Shown piece by piece: positions 28,567-37,326 of a stretch of DNA of 63,658 nucleotides. The stretch's first letter is position 1. Each line of letters opens with the position of its first letter. The stretch is from an uncultured Clostridia bacterium. GTDB lineage: Bacteria > Bacillota > Clostridia > Oscillospirales > Acutalibacteraceae. The translations under genes were made by a program, and so were the position numbers. The notes under the pieces were generated by a model that was not told where the DNA came from, did not search any database, and saw only the letters and a list, made by a program, of their open reading frames with translations. The DNA lies in assembly GCA_946407065.1 (NCBI GenBank), contig CAMJMQ010000018.1, forward strand, positions 1-63,658, written 5' to 3'.

Positions 28567-28923
28567 ATGGTAAGTAGACCTGATTCGAAAGCTGCTCGTG
28601 TCAGAAGACACAAGAGAGTACGCGGTAAGTTAAGCGGCACAGCCGAGTGTCCCCGCCTTTGTGTGTTCCGCTCCACCAACAACATCTATGCTCAGATCAT
28701 CGATGACGTAAAGGGCGTTACCCTGTGCAGCGCTTCTTCTCTCGATAAGACCATAGAGGGCGGCGGCAACAAAGAGGCAGCCAAGGCTGTCGGCAAGCTC
28801 ATCGCCGAGCGCGCAAAAGACAAGAACATCACCGAAGTCGTTTTCGACAGAGGCGGTAACATTTATCACGGCCGTGTACAAGCGTTGGCCGAAGGCGCCC
28901 GTGAGGGCGGCCTCAATTTCTAA
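28567..28923 (+). CDS. rplR: 50S ribosomal protein L18
   Basis: L18 binds 5S rRNA. The 118 residues show [20 protein letters not shown] near the start, [17 protein letters not shown], and the C-terminal [20 protein letters not shown]. The ATG 28567 follows AAAGGAGTGAAATAAACAA. Confidence 0.98.
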   Translation: MVSRPDSKAARVRRHKRVRGKLSGTAECPRLCVFRSTNNIYAQIIDDVKGVTLCSASSLDKTIEGGGNKEAAKAVGKLIAERAKDKNITEVVFDRGGNIYHGRVQALAEGAREGGLNF

Positions 28924-28941
28924 GGATTGGAGGAAACAACT

Positions 28942-29442
28942 TTGGCTAATATTATTGACGCATCAACACTGGAGCTGACCGAGCGCGTTGTCGCGATCAA
29001 CCGTGTCAGTAAGACCGTAAAGGGCGGCCGTGTCATGAAGTTCGCGGCGCTGGTCGTCGTCGGCGACGGCAACGGCATCGTCGGCTTCGGTATCGGCAAG
29101 GCCGGTGAAGTTCCCGACGCGATCCGCAAGGGAATCGAGGACGCGAAAAAACACCTGATGACCGTATCCCTCAAGGGCACGACCATCCCCCATGAGATCA
29201 TCGGCGCCTACGGCGCGGGCAGAGTTCTGATGAAGCCCGCCGCTCCCGGTACCGGCGTAATCGCGGGCGGTCCCGTCCGTGCCGTTGTCGAGGCAGTCGG
29301 CATCAAGGACATCCGTACAAAGGCTCTCCGCTCCAACAACCCCTGCAACGTCGTTCGCGCGACTCTTCAGGGTCTGGGCGCTCTGCGTACCGCAGAAGAG
29401 GTTGCCCGTGTACGCGGCAAATCCGTAAAAGAGATTCTGTAA
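28942..29442 (+). CDS. rpsE: 30S ribosomal protein S5 (TTG start)
   Basis: S5 takes part in decoding accuracy and mRNA unwinding. I place the start at TTG 28942, 8 bases after GGAGG (28929-28933); there is no ATG nearby, and the in-frame TTG at 28927 overlaps the ribosome-binding site. The protein of 166 residues begins (M)[15 protein letters not shown]. It has [20 protein letters not shown] and [16 protein letters not shown], the S5 signatures. The TTG start is unusual in this operon and is shared by secY. Confidence 0.95.
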   Translation: MANIIDASTLELTERVVAINRVSKTVKGGRVMKFAALVVVGDGNGIVGFGIGKAGEVPDAIRKGIEDAKKHLMTVSLKGTTIPHEIIGAYGAGRVLMKPAAPGTGVIAGGPVRAVVEAVGIKDIRTKALRSNNPCNVVRATLQGLGALRTAEEVARVRGKSVKEIL

Positions 29443-29454
29443 GGAGGCGGCAAG

Positions 29455-29625
29455 ATGAAAATTAAATTGGTTAAGAGCCTCATCGGCTCCAAGAAGGATC
29501 AGATTGCTACCGCTTATTCTCTGGGTCTGAAGAAGATCGGTGACATCACCGAGCAGCCCGACAACGCGGCTACCAGAGGCAAGGTACAGAAGATCGTACA
29601 CCTCGTAGCAGTGGAAGAAGACTAA
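29455..29625 (+). CDS. rpmD: 50S ribosomal protein L30
   Basis: This 56-residue gene is short but clear: it reads MKIKLVKSLIGSKKDQIATA and ends HLVAVEED, the standard L30 pattern of one beta-alpha-beta unit. ATG 29455 follows AAGGAGGCGGCAAG, 12 bp after the rpsE stop. rplO follows after 13 bp with its own GGAGG. Confidence 0.96.
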   Translation: MKIKLVKSLIGSKKDQIATAYSLGLKKIGDITEQPDNAATRGKVQKIVHLVAVEED

Positions 29626-29638
29626 GGAGGTGCGATAG

Positions 29639-30079
29639 ATGAAACTTTATGAATTATCCCCCGCAGAGGGTTCCAAAAGGCAGGCAAAGAGAATCGGCAG
29701 AGGCCACGGCTCCGGTTGGGGCAAGACCTCCGGCAAGGGCCACAAGGGTCAGAAGGCGAGATCCGGAAGCGGAATGCGCTTGGGTTTTGAAGGCGGTCAG
29801 ATGCCGCTGCAGAGACGTCTCCCTAAGCGTGGCTTCAACAACATCTTCAGAAAGAACGTTGTTGCTATCAATGTCGGCACCCTCAACAAGTTTGAGGACG
29901 GCGCTGTTGTAGATATCGCTGCGCTTACCGAGAAGGGTATTGTCAAGAATTCCTTTGACGGCGTAAAGATTCTTTCCAACGGCACAATCACGAAAAAGCT
30001 CACAGTCAAAGCGAATGCGTTCTCTAAGGGCGCTGTTGCTAAGATCGAGGCTGCCGGCGGAAAGACTGAGGTGATCTAA
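29639..30079 (+). CDS. rplO: 50S ribosomal protein L15
   Basis: L15 is an extended 23S rRNA-binding protein. The 146-residue chain has the basic N-terminal region [37 protein letters not shown] and the C-terminal globular domain. Its last codons contain GAGGTGATC, which serves as ribosome-binding site for secY, whose start codon touches the rplO stop. Confidence 0.98.
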   Translation: MKLYELSPAEGSKRQAKRIGRGHGSGWGKTSGKGHKGQKARSGSGMRLGFEGGQMPLQRRLPKRGFNNIFRKNVVAINVGTLNKFEDGAVVDIAALTEKGIVKNSFDGVKILSNGTITKKLTVKANAFSKGAVAKIEAAGGKTEVI

Positions 30080-31441
30080 TTGTTACAAACAATTAAGAAT
30101 GCCTGGTCCATCCCGGATCTGCGCAAAAAGATTCTCTTTACACTTTTAATCATTGTTATTTTCAGAATCGGTTCCGTTATCCCGGTACCGTTCCTGAATA
30201 TGGACGCGCTGGCTCATGTTATGAACAACGCCCAGGGCTCCGGCGTAGACGACACACTGGTCGGCTACCTGAACACCCTCTCCGGCGGCGCGTTCTCTAA
30301 CGCGACCATCTTCGCGATGGGTATCACGCCCTACATCAACAGCTCCATTATCATGCAGCTGCTGTGCGTCGCGATCCCGCCCCTCGAGCGCCTCTCTAAG
30401 GAAGGCGAAGAGGGCAGAAAGAAGATCGCCGCTATTACCAGATACGTTACTGTCGGCTTAGGTCTGATCCAGGGTACCGCGTATTACTTCTTCCTGAAGA
30501 ATACCTATGATACTCAGGCTCCCGCCAGCGGTGACTGGACGCCCACCAACCTGCCTCTGGCAAAGTATACATCGGGCTTCTCGATGTGGTTCGCGGCGTT
30601 CGTCATCATCCTCGCGTTCACCGCGGGTACCGCGCTGATCATGTGGCTGGGCGAGCAGATCAACAAGAACGGTATCGGTAACGGTATCTCGATCCTGCTG
30701 TTCGCGGGTATCGTCGCAAGACTGCCTTACACCGTCAACCTTCTGGGCGAGTACTGGAAGCTCGGTGCGCAGGGCAGCACCCAGTTCTATGTACTGGTTC
30801 CTGTGTTCGTTGTACTGTTCCTTGCTGTTATCTGGTTCATCACCTTTATGCAGGACGCAGAAAGACGTATCCCGATCCAGTATGCCAAGCGTGTAGTCGG
30901 CCGTAAGATGTACGGCGGTCAGTCCACCCACCTGCCGATCAAGGTAACGCTGGGCGGCGTTATGCCGATCATCTTCGCGTCCTCCATCCTTTCTATCCCC
31001 AGCACCATCCAGATGTTTGTTCAGCCCAAGGAGGGCTTCTGGAAGAGCTTCCTCGATGCTTTCTCCACCCGCGGCTGGCTGTATGCGGTGCTGTACTTCG
31101 TTCTGATCCTTGCGTTCGCGTATTTCTACACCACGATCCAGTACAACCCGATCGAGATGGCGAACAATCTCAAGCAGAACAACGGTACCATCCCCGGTAT
31201 CCGTCCCGGCAGACCGACTGCCGACTTTATCGCTAAGATACTCTCAAGAATCACCCTCATCGGCGCGCTGTTCCTCTCCGTGATTGCGCTGCTGCCGATC
31301 CTGTACTCCGACATCACACAGATGTACGGCCTGTCTATGGGCGGTACCTCCGTCATCATTATCGTCGGCGTCGCTCTGGATACCGCAAAGCAGCTCGAGA
31401 GCCAGATGATGATGCGCCACTACAAGGGCTTCCTTGATTAA
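30080..31441 (+). CDS. secY: Protein translocase subunit SecY (TTG start)
   Basis: SecY is the channel of the Sec translocon, with 10 membrane spans. The start is TTG 30080, directly after the rplO TAA with no gap, reading (M)LQTIKNAWSIPDLRKKILFT, the family N-terminus. The 453-residue protein has the expected plug region, IRIPIQYAKRVVG-like ERRIPIQYAKRVVGRKMYGG in a cytoplasmic loop, and the C-terminal signature. The TTG start and zero spacing suggest strict coupling to L15 synthesis. Confidence 0.97.
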   Translation: MLQTIKNAWSIPDLRKKILFTLLIIVIFRIGSVIPVPFLNMDALAHVMNNAQGSGVDDTLVGYLNTLSGGAFSNATIFAMGITPYINSSIIMQLLCVAIPPLERLSKEGEEGRKKIAAITRYVTVGLGLIQGTAYYFFLKNTYDTQAPASGDWTPTNLPLAKYTSGFSMWFAAFVIILAFTAGTALIMWLGEQINKNGIGNGISILLFAGIVARLPYTVNLLGEYWKLGAQGSTQFYVLVPVFVVLFLAVIWFITFMQDAERRIPIQYAKRVVGRKMYGGQSTHLPIKVTLGGVMPIIFASSILSIPSTIQMFVQPKEGFWKSFLDAFSTRGWLYAVLYFVLILAFAYFYTTIQYNPIEMANNLKQNNGTIPGIRPGRPTADFIAKILSRITLIGALFLSVIALLPILYSDITQMYGLSMGGTSVIIIVGVALDTAKQLESQMMMRHYKGFLD

Positions 31442-31462
31442 TCATCAAAAGGAGAATATCTT

Positions 31463-32095
31463 ATGAAACTTATCCTTTTAGGCGCTCCCGGTGCCGGCAA
31501 AGGCACTCAGGCAGCTGTTATCAGCGAGCGCTATCATATTCCCCAGATCAGCACGGGTAACATCATCCGTGCCGCGCTGAAAAGCGGTACAGAGATGGGC
31601 TTGAAGGCGAAGTCCTTCATCGACGCGGGTCAGCTTGTTCCCGATGAGGTCGTGATCGGCATCATCAGAGAGCGTCTCGCCGAGGATGACTGCAAAGACG
31701 GCTTCATCCTCGACGGCTTCCCCCGTACCATCCCTCAGGCCGAGGCTCTGGACGAAATGGACATCGAGATCGACAAGGTGATCGACATTGAGGTCGCTGA
31801 CGACGTGATCGTAAACCGTTTGTCCGGACGCCGCGTGTGCGAGAAATGCGGCAGACCCTATCATACCGAGAGCTTAAAGCCCAAGGTAGAGGGTGTGTGC
31901 GATGATTGCGCAGGCGCCCTTATTCAGCGCAAGGACGACCATCCTGACACAGTCAAGTCCCGCCTTGACATCTATCACAAAGAGACCGAGCCTCTCAAGG
32001 ATTACTATGAGAAGCAGGGTAAGCTCTATGTGGTAGAGGGCGCGAGCTCTGTCGAAGAGACCACAAAATTAACATTTGAGGCACTCGAGGCATAA
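31463..32095 (+). CDS. adk: Adenylate kinase (zinc-lid type)
   Basis: Adk interconverts ATP, ADP and AMP. The 210 residues include the P-loop GAPGAGKGTQA (about residues 7-17), the AMP-binding FILDGFPRTIPQAEAL near 80-95, and the LID domain with cysteines CEKCGRPYH...CDDC, the zinc-binding form of Gram-positive bacteria. The usual secY-adk-map-infA order of Firmicutes is kept. Confidence 0.98.
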   Translation: MKLILLGAPGAGKGTQAAVISERYHIPQISTGNIIRAALKSGTEMGLKAKSFIDAGQLVPDEVVIGIIRERLAEDDCKDGFILDGFPRTIPQAEALDEMDIEIDKVIDIEVADDVIVNRLSGRRVCEKCGRPYHTESLKPKVEGVCDDCAGALIQRKDDHPDTVKSRLDIYHKETEPLKDYYEKQGKLYVVEGASSVEETTKLTFEALEA

Positions 32096-32097
32096 GC

Positions 32098-32850
32098 ATG
32101 ATTGTTGTCAAGACCGCACGTGAAATTCAGAAAATGCAGGACGCGTGCACACTGTCCGCGCGGGCGTTGAAGCTCGCCGGGGAGATGGTCGAACCGGGTG
32201 TGTCGACGTTGGAGATCGACACAGCAGTCCGCAAGTTTATCGAGGGTGAGGGAGGTATTCCCTCCACCCTCGGTTACGAGGGCTATCCGGCTTCTACCTG
32301 TATCTCCGTCAACAGTGTGGTAGTCCATGGCATACCGAGCAAAAAGACGATCCTGCGTCAGGGCGATATCGTTTCCATCGATATCATGGCGGGAATGCAC
32401 GGGTATCACGGCGACAACGCCTATACCTATCCCTGCGGCGATATCACAAAGGAGGCGCAGGCGCTCCTCGACGCGACCAAGGAAAGTCTTTATGAGGGGA
32501 TACGGCAAGCGCAGGCAGGTAATCGCATCGGCGATATCGGCAGCGCTGTGCAGCGGTATGTCGAACCTCGTGGTTACGGGGTGGTACGGAATTATACCGG
32601 CCACGGCGTAGGCACGAAGCTGCATGAAGACCCCAGTGTACCGAACTACGGTACACCCGGACGAGGCCCTCGCCTCATTCCGGGCATGACGATCGCAATC
32701 GAACCGATGATAACGGTAGGTGATCACAAAACGAGGATCCTGTCCGACGGCTGGACTGCCGTGACACAGGACGGCTCCCTCGCGGCGCACTTTGAACACA
32801 CTGTGTGCATCACACCCGACGGTCCGCGTATCATGACCTTGCTCAAGTGA
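32098..32850 (+). CDS. map: Methionine aminopeptidase, type I
   Basis: Map removes the initiator methionine after deformylation. The 250-residue pita-bread protein has the metal ligands in SIDIMAGMHGYHGDNAYTY (two aspartates), the His in NYTGHGVGTKLHEDP, the Glu in TIAIEPMI, and the final Glu near HFEHTVCI. It starts 2 bp after adk. Confidence 0.97.
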   Translation: MIVVKTAREIQKMQDACTLSARALKLAGEMVEPGVSTLEIDTAVRKFIEGEGGIPSTLGYEGYPASTCISVNSVVVHGIPSKKTILRQGDIVSIDIMAGMHGYHGDNAYTYPCGDITKEAQALLDATKESLYEGIRQAQAGNRIGDIGSAVQRYVEPRGYGVVRNYTGHGVGTKLHEDPSVPNYGTPGRGPRLIPGMTIAIEPMITVGDHKTRILSDGWTAVTQDGSLAAHFEHTVCITPDGPRIMTLLK

Positions 32851-32857
32851 GGCTGAT

Positions 32858-33148
32858 ATGGAGATCACAAGGGGCAGTGTTGTCATCGCCAAGGCAGGTC
32901 GCGACAAGGGCAAGGCTTTTGCGGTGATCGAGGCTTTAAGCGACAGAGAGGTACTCATTGCCGACGGCAAGCGTCGACCGATCGAGCACCCCAAGCGCAA
33001 GAACGTCATCCATCTGCAAATGACCCGCACGACTGTCGATTGCATTACAACAAACCGACAATTACGAAATGTTCTTCAAAATTGTAGGGTGGGGGCTTGC
33101 TCCCACCGCGACGCCGAAGGCGTTGAAAACCGTATACAGGAGGCTTAA
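32858..33148 (+). CDS. KOW-domain RNA-binding protein with repeat-altered C-terminus
   Basis: A small KOW protein is often found between map and infA in Firmicutes, with a likely but unproven role in ribosome function. The first 68 or so residues are typical: RGSVVIAKAGRDKGKAFAVI, then IADGKRRPIEHPKRKNVIHL and TTNRQLRNVL. From about residue 75 the frame runs into a TGTAGGG-type hairpin repeat (33083-33110), so the last 20 or so residues (NCRVGACSHRDAEGVENRIQ) are encoded by repeat DNA and unlikely to be conserved. Start ATG 32858 is 7 bp after map. Confidence 0.85.
   Translation: MEITRGSVVIAKAGRDKGKAFAVIEALSDREVLIADGKRRPIEHPKRKNVIHLQMTRTTVDCITTNRQLRNVLQNCRVGACSHRDAEGVENRIQEA
33083..33110. 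repeat. Small TGTAGGG hairpin repeat inside the KOW gene
   Basis: TGTAGGGTGGGGGCTTGCTC followed by CCACCGCG is a short hairpin (GTGGGGGC / GCTCCCAC). Related copies are at 37046-37075, 37151-37178 and 41593-41618. Here it lies within the 3' end of a coding region. Confidence 0.75.
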
Positions 33149-33151
33149 GTC

Positions 33152-33370
33152 ATGTCAAAACAGGATGTTATCGAGATAGAGGGTATCGTCACCGAGGCTC
33201 TGCCGAACGCGCAGTTCACCGTAGAGCTTCCCAACGGCCACAAGATCCTGGCTGTTATCTCAGGTAAGCTGAGAATGAACTTCATCCGCATCCTCCCGGG
33301 CGATAAGGTGACCGTAGAGATGTCGCCTTATGATCTGACCAGAGGACGCATCACCTGGCGTACAAAATAA
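33152..33370 (+). CDS. infA: Translation initiation factor IF-1
   Basis: IF-1 is a 72-residue OB-fold protein that occupies the A site during initiation. It reads [20 protein letters not shown] and continues with [20 protein letters not shown] and the C-terminal [12 protein letters not shown]. Start 33152 is just 3 bp after the KOW gene. The last 45 bp of the gene region are duplicated 89 bp downstream. Confidence 0.98.
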   Translation: MSKQDVIEIEGIVTEALPNAQFTVELPNGHKILAVISGKLRMNFIRILPGDKVTVEMSPYDLTRGRITWRTK

Positions 33371-33420
33371 ACGCCGGAATGAGATGTATTGCCGGTCAGT
33401 GAGAAAAAGACGCACGCGTC

Positions 33421-33465
33421 GATCTGACCGGAGGACGCATCACCCGGCGTACAAAATAAACGCCG
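33421..33465 (+). repeat. Duplicated 3' end of infA (remnant)
   Basis: This 45-bp stretch matches 33332-33376 at 43 of 45 positions, including the infA stop codon and the following ACGCCG. It is a fossil of a local tandem duplication. It has no start codon of its own and is not a gene. Confidence 0.9.
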
Positions 33466-33526
33466 CAGGCTCTCTTCTTAAAGGGAGGCTAAACATCATC
33501 TTACTAAGAAGGAAAGGAATGATATT

Positions 33527-33640
33527 ATGAAAGTCAGACCTTCAGTAAAGAAAATGTGTGAAAAGTGCAAGGTTATCAAGCGCCACGGTAAGGTAATGGT
33601 AATCTGCGACAACCCCAAGCATAAGCAGCGTCAGGGCTAA
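33527..33640 (+). CDS. rpmJ: 50S ribosomal protein L36 (zinc-binding)
   Basis: This 37-residue gene reads [20 protein letters not shown] and ends [10 protein letters not shown]. The zinc ligands are CEKC, the later Cys in VICDN and the His in KHKQ, the standard C+ form. ATG 33527 follows AAGGAAAGGAATGATATT. It is a usual member of this operon between infA and rpsM. Confidence 0.97.
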   Translation: MKVRPSVKKMCEKCKVIKRHGKVMVICDNPKHKQRQG

Positions 33641-33654
33641 GGCTCGCTGCGCTC

Positions 33655-33729
33655 GCAGTGAACAGTTATCAGTGATCAGTGAACAGTTGAACTGACTTCT
33701 GACCACTGACCACTAACCACTGACCACTC
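33655..33729. repeat. Heptamer-array hairpin element, copy 4 (between rpmJ and rpsM)
   Basis: The left arm carries CAGTGAACAGTTATCAGTGA and related heptamers. The right arm is TGACCACTGACCACTAACCA and on, period seven. The arms pair to make one palindrome with a short centre. It is the same AGTGGTC family as the copy before purE, here inside the ribosomal operon. Confidence 0.8.
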
Positions 33730-33783
33730 AGAACAGACTTTTCATACAAAAGAATTTATTATTATTAAATGGAGGTGCACTAA

Positions 33784-34152
33784 ATGGCTCGTATAGCAGG
33801 TGTTGACTTGCCCCGTGACAAGCGAGTTGAAATCGGACTCACTTATATCTACGGTATCGGTCGTAAAACCGCTACAGACATTATTGCTGCAACAGGCGTC
33901 AATCCGGACACTCGTGTTCGCGATCTGACCGAAGAAGACGTATCAAAACTCAGAGAATATATCGACCATAATTGCCGCGTTGAAGGTGATCTCCGCCGTG
34001 ATATCGCTTTCGACATCAAGAGACTTATTGAAATCGGCAGCTATCGCGGTGTTCGCCACAGAAAGGGTCTGCCCGTAAGAGGTCAGCGTTCCAAGACTAA
34101 CGCTCGTACCCGCAAAGGCCCGCGCAAGACGATGGCTAACAAGAAGAAGTAA
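33784..34152 (+). CDS. rpsM: 30S ribosomal protein S13
   Basis: S13 forms the inter-subunit bridge in the 30S head. The 122-residue protein starts [20 protein letters not shown], has the helix-hairpin-helix region YGIGRKTA, and ends [20 protein letters not shown] plus a lysine tail. GGAGGTGCACTAA precedes the ATG. Confidence 0.98.
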   Translation: MARIAGVDLPRDKRVEIGLTYIYGIGRKTATDIIAATGVNPDTRVRDLTEEDVSKLREYIDHNCRVEGDLRRDIAFDIKRLIEIGSYRGVRHRKGLPVRGQRSKTNARTRKGPRKTMANKKK

Positions 34153-34165
34153 GGAGGGCAATTAA

Positions 34166-34567
34166 ATGGCAGTTAAAACAGGTAAGAAGGCTCCGATCCG
34201 CCGCCGCCGTGAGAGAAAAAATATCGAAAAGGGCTCGGCGCATATCCAGTCTACCTTTAACAACACAATCGTAACTATATCCGACACACAGGGCAACGCG
34301 GTCTCCTGGGCAAGCGCAGGCGAGCTCGGTTTCCGCGGCTCCAGAAAGTCTACTCCCTTCGCTGCGCAGAGCGCTGCCGAGACAGCCGCTAAGGTTGCGA
34401 TGGAGCATGGCATGAAGAGCGTCGAGGTCTATGTCAAGGGACCCGGTCAGGGTCGTGAGGCGGCTATCCGCGCTTTGCAGACCGCAGGTCTTGAGGTCAC
34501 CATGATCAAAGACGTTACCCCCATTCCGCACAACGGATGCCGTCCTCCCAAGAGAAGACGTGTATAA
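34166..34567 (+). CDS. rpsK: 30S ribosomal protein S11
   Basis: S11 lies on the 30S platform. The 133 residues have [38 protein letters not shown] and the C-terminal [18 protein letters not shown]. All are standard. AAGGAGGGCAATTAA precedes the ATG. Confidence 0.98.
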   Translation: MAVKTGKKAPIRRRRERKNIEKGSAHIQSTFNNTIVTISDTQGNAVSWASAGELGFRGSRKSTPFAAQSAAETAAKVAMEHGMKSVEVYVKGPGQGREAAIRALQTAGLEVTMIKDVTPIPHNGCRPPKRRRV

Positions 34568-34589
34568 AAGAAGAAGGAGGATATAGAAT

Positions 34590-35186
34590 ATGGCTAAGAA
34601 TCAACAGCCTATCGCAAAGCGCTGCAGAGCGCTGGGCATTTCGCCCGCTGTTATGGGTTACTCCAAAAAGACTTCAAACCGTAACCCCGGCGGCAAAATG
34701 AGAAGAAAACAGAGTGAATACGGTATCCAGCTGACCGAGAAGCAGAAGGTCAAGTTCATCTACGGCGTTCTGGAAAAGCAGTTCCGTATGTATTATGAAA
34801 AGGCTGAGAAGATGGAAGGCAAGACCGGCGAGAACCTGCTCTCTTTAGTTGAGCGCAGACTCGACAACGTTGTCTATCGTCTGGGTCTCTGCTCCACCCG
34901 TCGTGAGGGCAGACAGCTGGTCAACCACGCTCACTTCACCGTTAACGGCAAGAAGTGCAACATTCCCTCTTACATCGTAAAGGAAGGCGACGTCATCGCT
35001 GTAGCGGACGGCTCCAAGGACACCAACCGCTTCAAGGCAATCGCCGAAAATGACGGCGCTGCTCTGATCCCGAAGTGGCTCGAGAAGACCGACAAGCTCA
35101 GCGGTAAGGTCATCGCTCTTCCCGCTCGCGACGACATCGACTATCCCGTTGAGGAACATCTCATCGTCGAGTTGTACTCCAAGTAA
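34590..35186 (+). CDS. rpsD: 30S ribosomal protein S4
   Basis: S4 starts 30S assembly and, in several bacteria, represses the alpha operon. The 198-residue protein has KRCRALGISPAVMGY, the S4 signature LDNVVYRLGLCSTRREGRQL and the RNA-binding S4 domain HFTVNGKKCNIPSY. Firmicutes S4 often has N-terminal cysteines; here only one (KRC) remains near the start, so zinc binding is unlikely. A 182-bp gap precedes rpoA. Confidence 0.97.
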   Translation: MAKNQQPIAKRCRALGISPAVMGYSKKTSNRNPGGKMRRKQSEYGIQLTEKQKVKFIYGVLEKQFRMYYEKAEKMEGKTGENLLSLVERRLDNVVYRLGLCSTRREGRQLVNHAHFTVNGKKCNIPSYIVKEGDVIAVADGSKDTNRFKAIAENDGAALIPKWLEKTDKLSGKVIALPARDDIDYPVEEHLIVELYSK

Positions 35187-35368
35187 TTTACACGCCGGTC
35201 GGATTTTTCCGACATCGTGTCCGTGGGTTTCGGTTGGAAATGGTACGCCTATTGTTTTCTCTGCGTACTTCGGTCGATGGAGCATAGGCTTTACATCCGA
35301 TCGTTCCTGCGGTCAACGCGGCAGGTTTTCCTGCCAGCGCAGCTAAAAATTTAAGGAGGAATTCGCTA
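35187..35368. other. Spacer between rpsD and rpoA
   Basis: The 182-bp spacer has two small hairpins (GGTCGGATTTTTCCGAC at the start and GGCAGGTTTTCCTGCC near the end) and no gene. I found no clear second copy in the window. The AAGGAGG of rpoA closes it. Confidence 0.5.
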
Positions 35369-36322
35369 ATGATAGAGATAGAAAAGCCCAGAATTGATAC
35401 AGAAGAATTATCTTCGGACGGTAAGTACGGCAGATTTGTGGTTGAACCCTTAGAGCGAGGCTTCGGCAACACGCTGGGCAACTCTCTGCGCCGCGTACTG
35501 CTCTCGTCACTCGAGGGCGTAGCCGTCACATCGATCAAGATAGACGGAGTTCTTCACGAGTTCTCTACCATCCCCGGCGTCAAGGAAGACGTCACCGAGA
35601 TCGTTCTGAACATGAAGAGCTTGGTAGCTAAACTCCATTCTAACGGTCCCAAGATCGTTGAGATCTCGGCGGAGGGTCCCTGTGAGGTCACTGCCGAGAG
35701 CATCAAGTGCGACAGCGAGGTTGAGATCCTCAACCCCGAGCTGCACATCGCGTCCCTTGCCGACGGCGCTGTGCTGAACATGGAGATCACGCTGGATAAG
35801 GGCAGAGGCTATGTCCCCGCCGAGAAGAACAAGCTGATCTCGGGCAACGAGATCATCGGCGTGCTCCCCATCGACTCTATCTACACCCCTGTCCTCAAGG
35901 TGAACTACACGGTGGACAACACCCGTGTCGGTCAGATCACTGACTACGACAAGCTCACCCTGAGCGTTTGGACAAACGGCGTTATCAACGCGCAGGAGGC
36001 TGTATCGCTGGCGGCTAAGGTCCTTACCGAACACCTCAATCTCTTTGTCAACCTCTCCGACAGAGGCTACAACACCGAGATCATGGTGGAAAAGGACGAT
36101 AAGGGCAAGGAGAAGGTGCTCGAGATGACTATCGAAGAGCTCGACCTCTCCGTTCGTTCGTTCAACTGCTTGAAGAGAGCCGGTATCAATACCGTAGAAG
36201 ACCTCATCTCTAAGTCCGAGGAGGACATGATGAAGGTACGCAACCTCGGCAGAAAGTCGCTCGAGGAAGTTGTCTTCAAGCTCGATACGCTTGGCTTCAG
36301 CCTGCGTAAAGAGGACGAATAA
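35369..36322 (+). CDS. rpoA: DNA-directed RNA polymerase subunit alpha
   Basis: The alpha subunit dimerises to start RNA polymerase assembly and contacts upstream DNA and activators. The 317-residue protein has the N-terminal assembly domain with [20 protein letters not shown] (about residues 31-50), a linker near 230-245, and the C-terminal helix-hairpin-helix domain with [20 protein letters not shown] and [11 protein letters not shown]. Start ATG 35369 follows AAGGAGGAATTCGCTA. Confidence 0.98.
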   Translation: MIEIEKPRIDTEELSSDGKYGRFVVEPLERGFGNTLGNSLRRVLLSSLEGVAVTSIKIDGVLHEFSTIPGVKEDVTEIVLNMKSLVAKLHSNGPKIVEISAEGPCEVTAESIKCDSEVEILNPELHIASLADGAVLNMEITLDKGRGYVPAEKNKLISGNEIIGVLPIDSIYTPVLKVNYTVDNTRVGQITDYDKLTLSVWTNGVINAQEAVSLAAKVLTEHLNLFVNLSDRGYNTEIMVEKDDKGKEKVLEMTIEELDLSVRSFNCLKRAGINTVEDLISKSEEDMMKVRNLGRKSLEEVVFKLDTLGFSLRKEDE

Positions 36323-36329
36323 TCAAGAA

Positions 36330-36513
36330 GCGCCGAGGTCCGGAGCCGCGTCCTCATGGACTCCATTCATTGGAAATAGTCTGAAAGCCTATTTCCGTAT
36401 CATTCCGTCATTCGTCCTTTCCCCACAACGCAGGGGCGTTGCGGGGACCCCGACAATTGACAGAATAATGAGTGGGAGATATACGAGGAGAAGCGGAGGA
36501 CAACGAGGCGTGA
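36330..36513. repeat. Interspersed repeat between rpoA and rplQ (ribosomal-operon copy B)
   Basis: It begins GCGCCGAGGTCCGGAGCC and ends GATATACGAGGAGAAGCGGA and GGACAACGAGGCGTGA, matching the ends of copy A at 22738-22863. Inside there is a CCCCACAACGCAGGGGCGTT-GCGGGG hairpin followed by ACCCCGACAATTGACAG. That inner part resembles the middle of the MITE at 51346-51708. A small frame open here is repeat sequence. Confidence 0.75.
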
Positions 36514-36580
36514 CATTATGATAACCGATTTACCTTTATAGAATATCTGTAAAGAAATGACCCGAAAGGAGTGAATTAAA

Positions 36581-36922
36581 ATGCCGGGTACCAGAAAACT
36601 GGGCAGAGCTACCGACGCTCGTCTCGCGATGCTGAGAGCTCTCGTCACCTTCCTGCTCGAAAACGGTAAGATCGAGACTACCCTCTCCCGCGCGAAGGAA
36701 ACCGCTTCCATGGCGGAGAAGATGATCACGATCGCGAAGAAGGACACCCTCGCGAACAAAAGACAGGTCATGGCGTTCGTCACCAAGGAGGACGTCGCGA
36801 CCAAGCTGTTCAAGGAGATCGCGCCCAAGTATGCGGACCGCAACGGCGGTTACACCCGCATCACCAAGATCGGCCCCCGTCGCGGCGACGCTGCCGAGAT
36901 GGCGATCATCGAGCTGGTTTAA
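36581..36922 (+). CDS. rplQ: 50S ribosomal protein L17
   Basis: L17 is near the tunnel exit and ends the alpha operon. The 113 residues begin [20 protein letters not shown] and finish [21 protein letters not shown]. The ATG follows GAAAGGAGTGAATTAAA. A strong terminator follows after 16 bp. Confidence 0.98.
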   Translation: MPGTRKLGRATDARLAMLRALVTFLLENGKIETTLSRAKETASMAEKMITIAKKDTLANKRQVMAFVTKEDVATKLFKEIAPKYADRNGGYTRITKIGPRRGDAAEMAIIELV

Positions 36923-36938
36923 GTTCATATGAGATTAT

Positions 36939-36970
36939 GCCTCACCTTCGGGTGAGGCTTTTCTTTTTTT
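36939..36970 (+). terminator. Intrinsic terminator of the ribosomal protein operon
   Basis: GCCTCACC-TTCG-GGTGAGGC is a perfect 8-bp stem with a UUCG-type tetraloop, followed by TTTTCTTTTTTT. It marks the end of the S10-spc-alpha transcription unit. Confidence 0.95.
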
Positions 36971-37326
36971 ATCAGGAGCGAGGCGTTATGAGTGAGGCGT
37001 TAAGAGATACGAAACAAAGATTTGCTTTGCGTTTGGGTGACATTTTGTAGGGTGCGGCGCTCGTCGACGCACCGCATGGAAAGAACGTCGTGTTCCTATC
37101 TGAGATTTTCGATCAATGAAACGCCCTTCACCCTAAGCAGGATCGTTTCATGTAGGGGAGGGGCTTGCTCCTTCCGCGCAGTACATTGCAGCGATAAAAG
37201 AAAAAAGTGGTATGCCACCAAAAAAGACTTTATTTTCTGTCGAGATATGGTATAATACATTATATAATGGAGTAATATGTAGTGTTTTGGGGAGTATTCC
37301 GACTCCAAAGCAAAAGGAGGAACAGC
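36971..37326. other. Repeat-bearing spacer between rplQ and the cyclase gene
   Basis: The spacer holds two TGTAGGG-type hairpins: 37046-37075 (GGTGCGGCGCTCGTCGACGC-ACC) and 37151-37178 (GGGGAGGGGCTTGCTCCTTCC). GATCAATGAAACG and CGTTTCATG also pair across the second one. A TATAAT at 37251-37256 sits about 70 bp before the next gene and may be its -10 box, with only a weak -35. No gene is visible. Confidence 0.6.

Noticed and set aside
36270..36521. An 83-codon frame across the rpoA end and repeat copy B
   Set aside because: It overlaps rpoA and continues in repeat DNA; no start signal is present.
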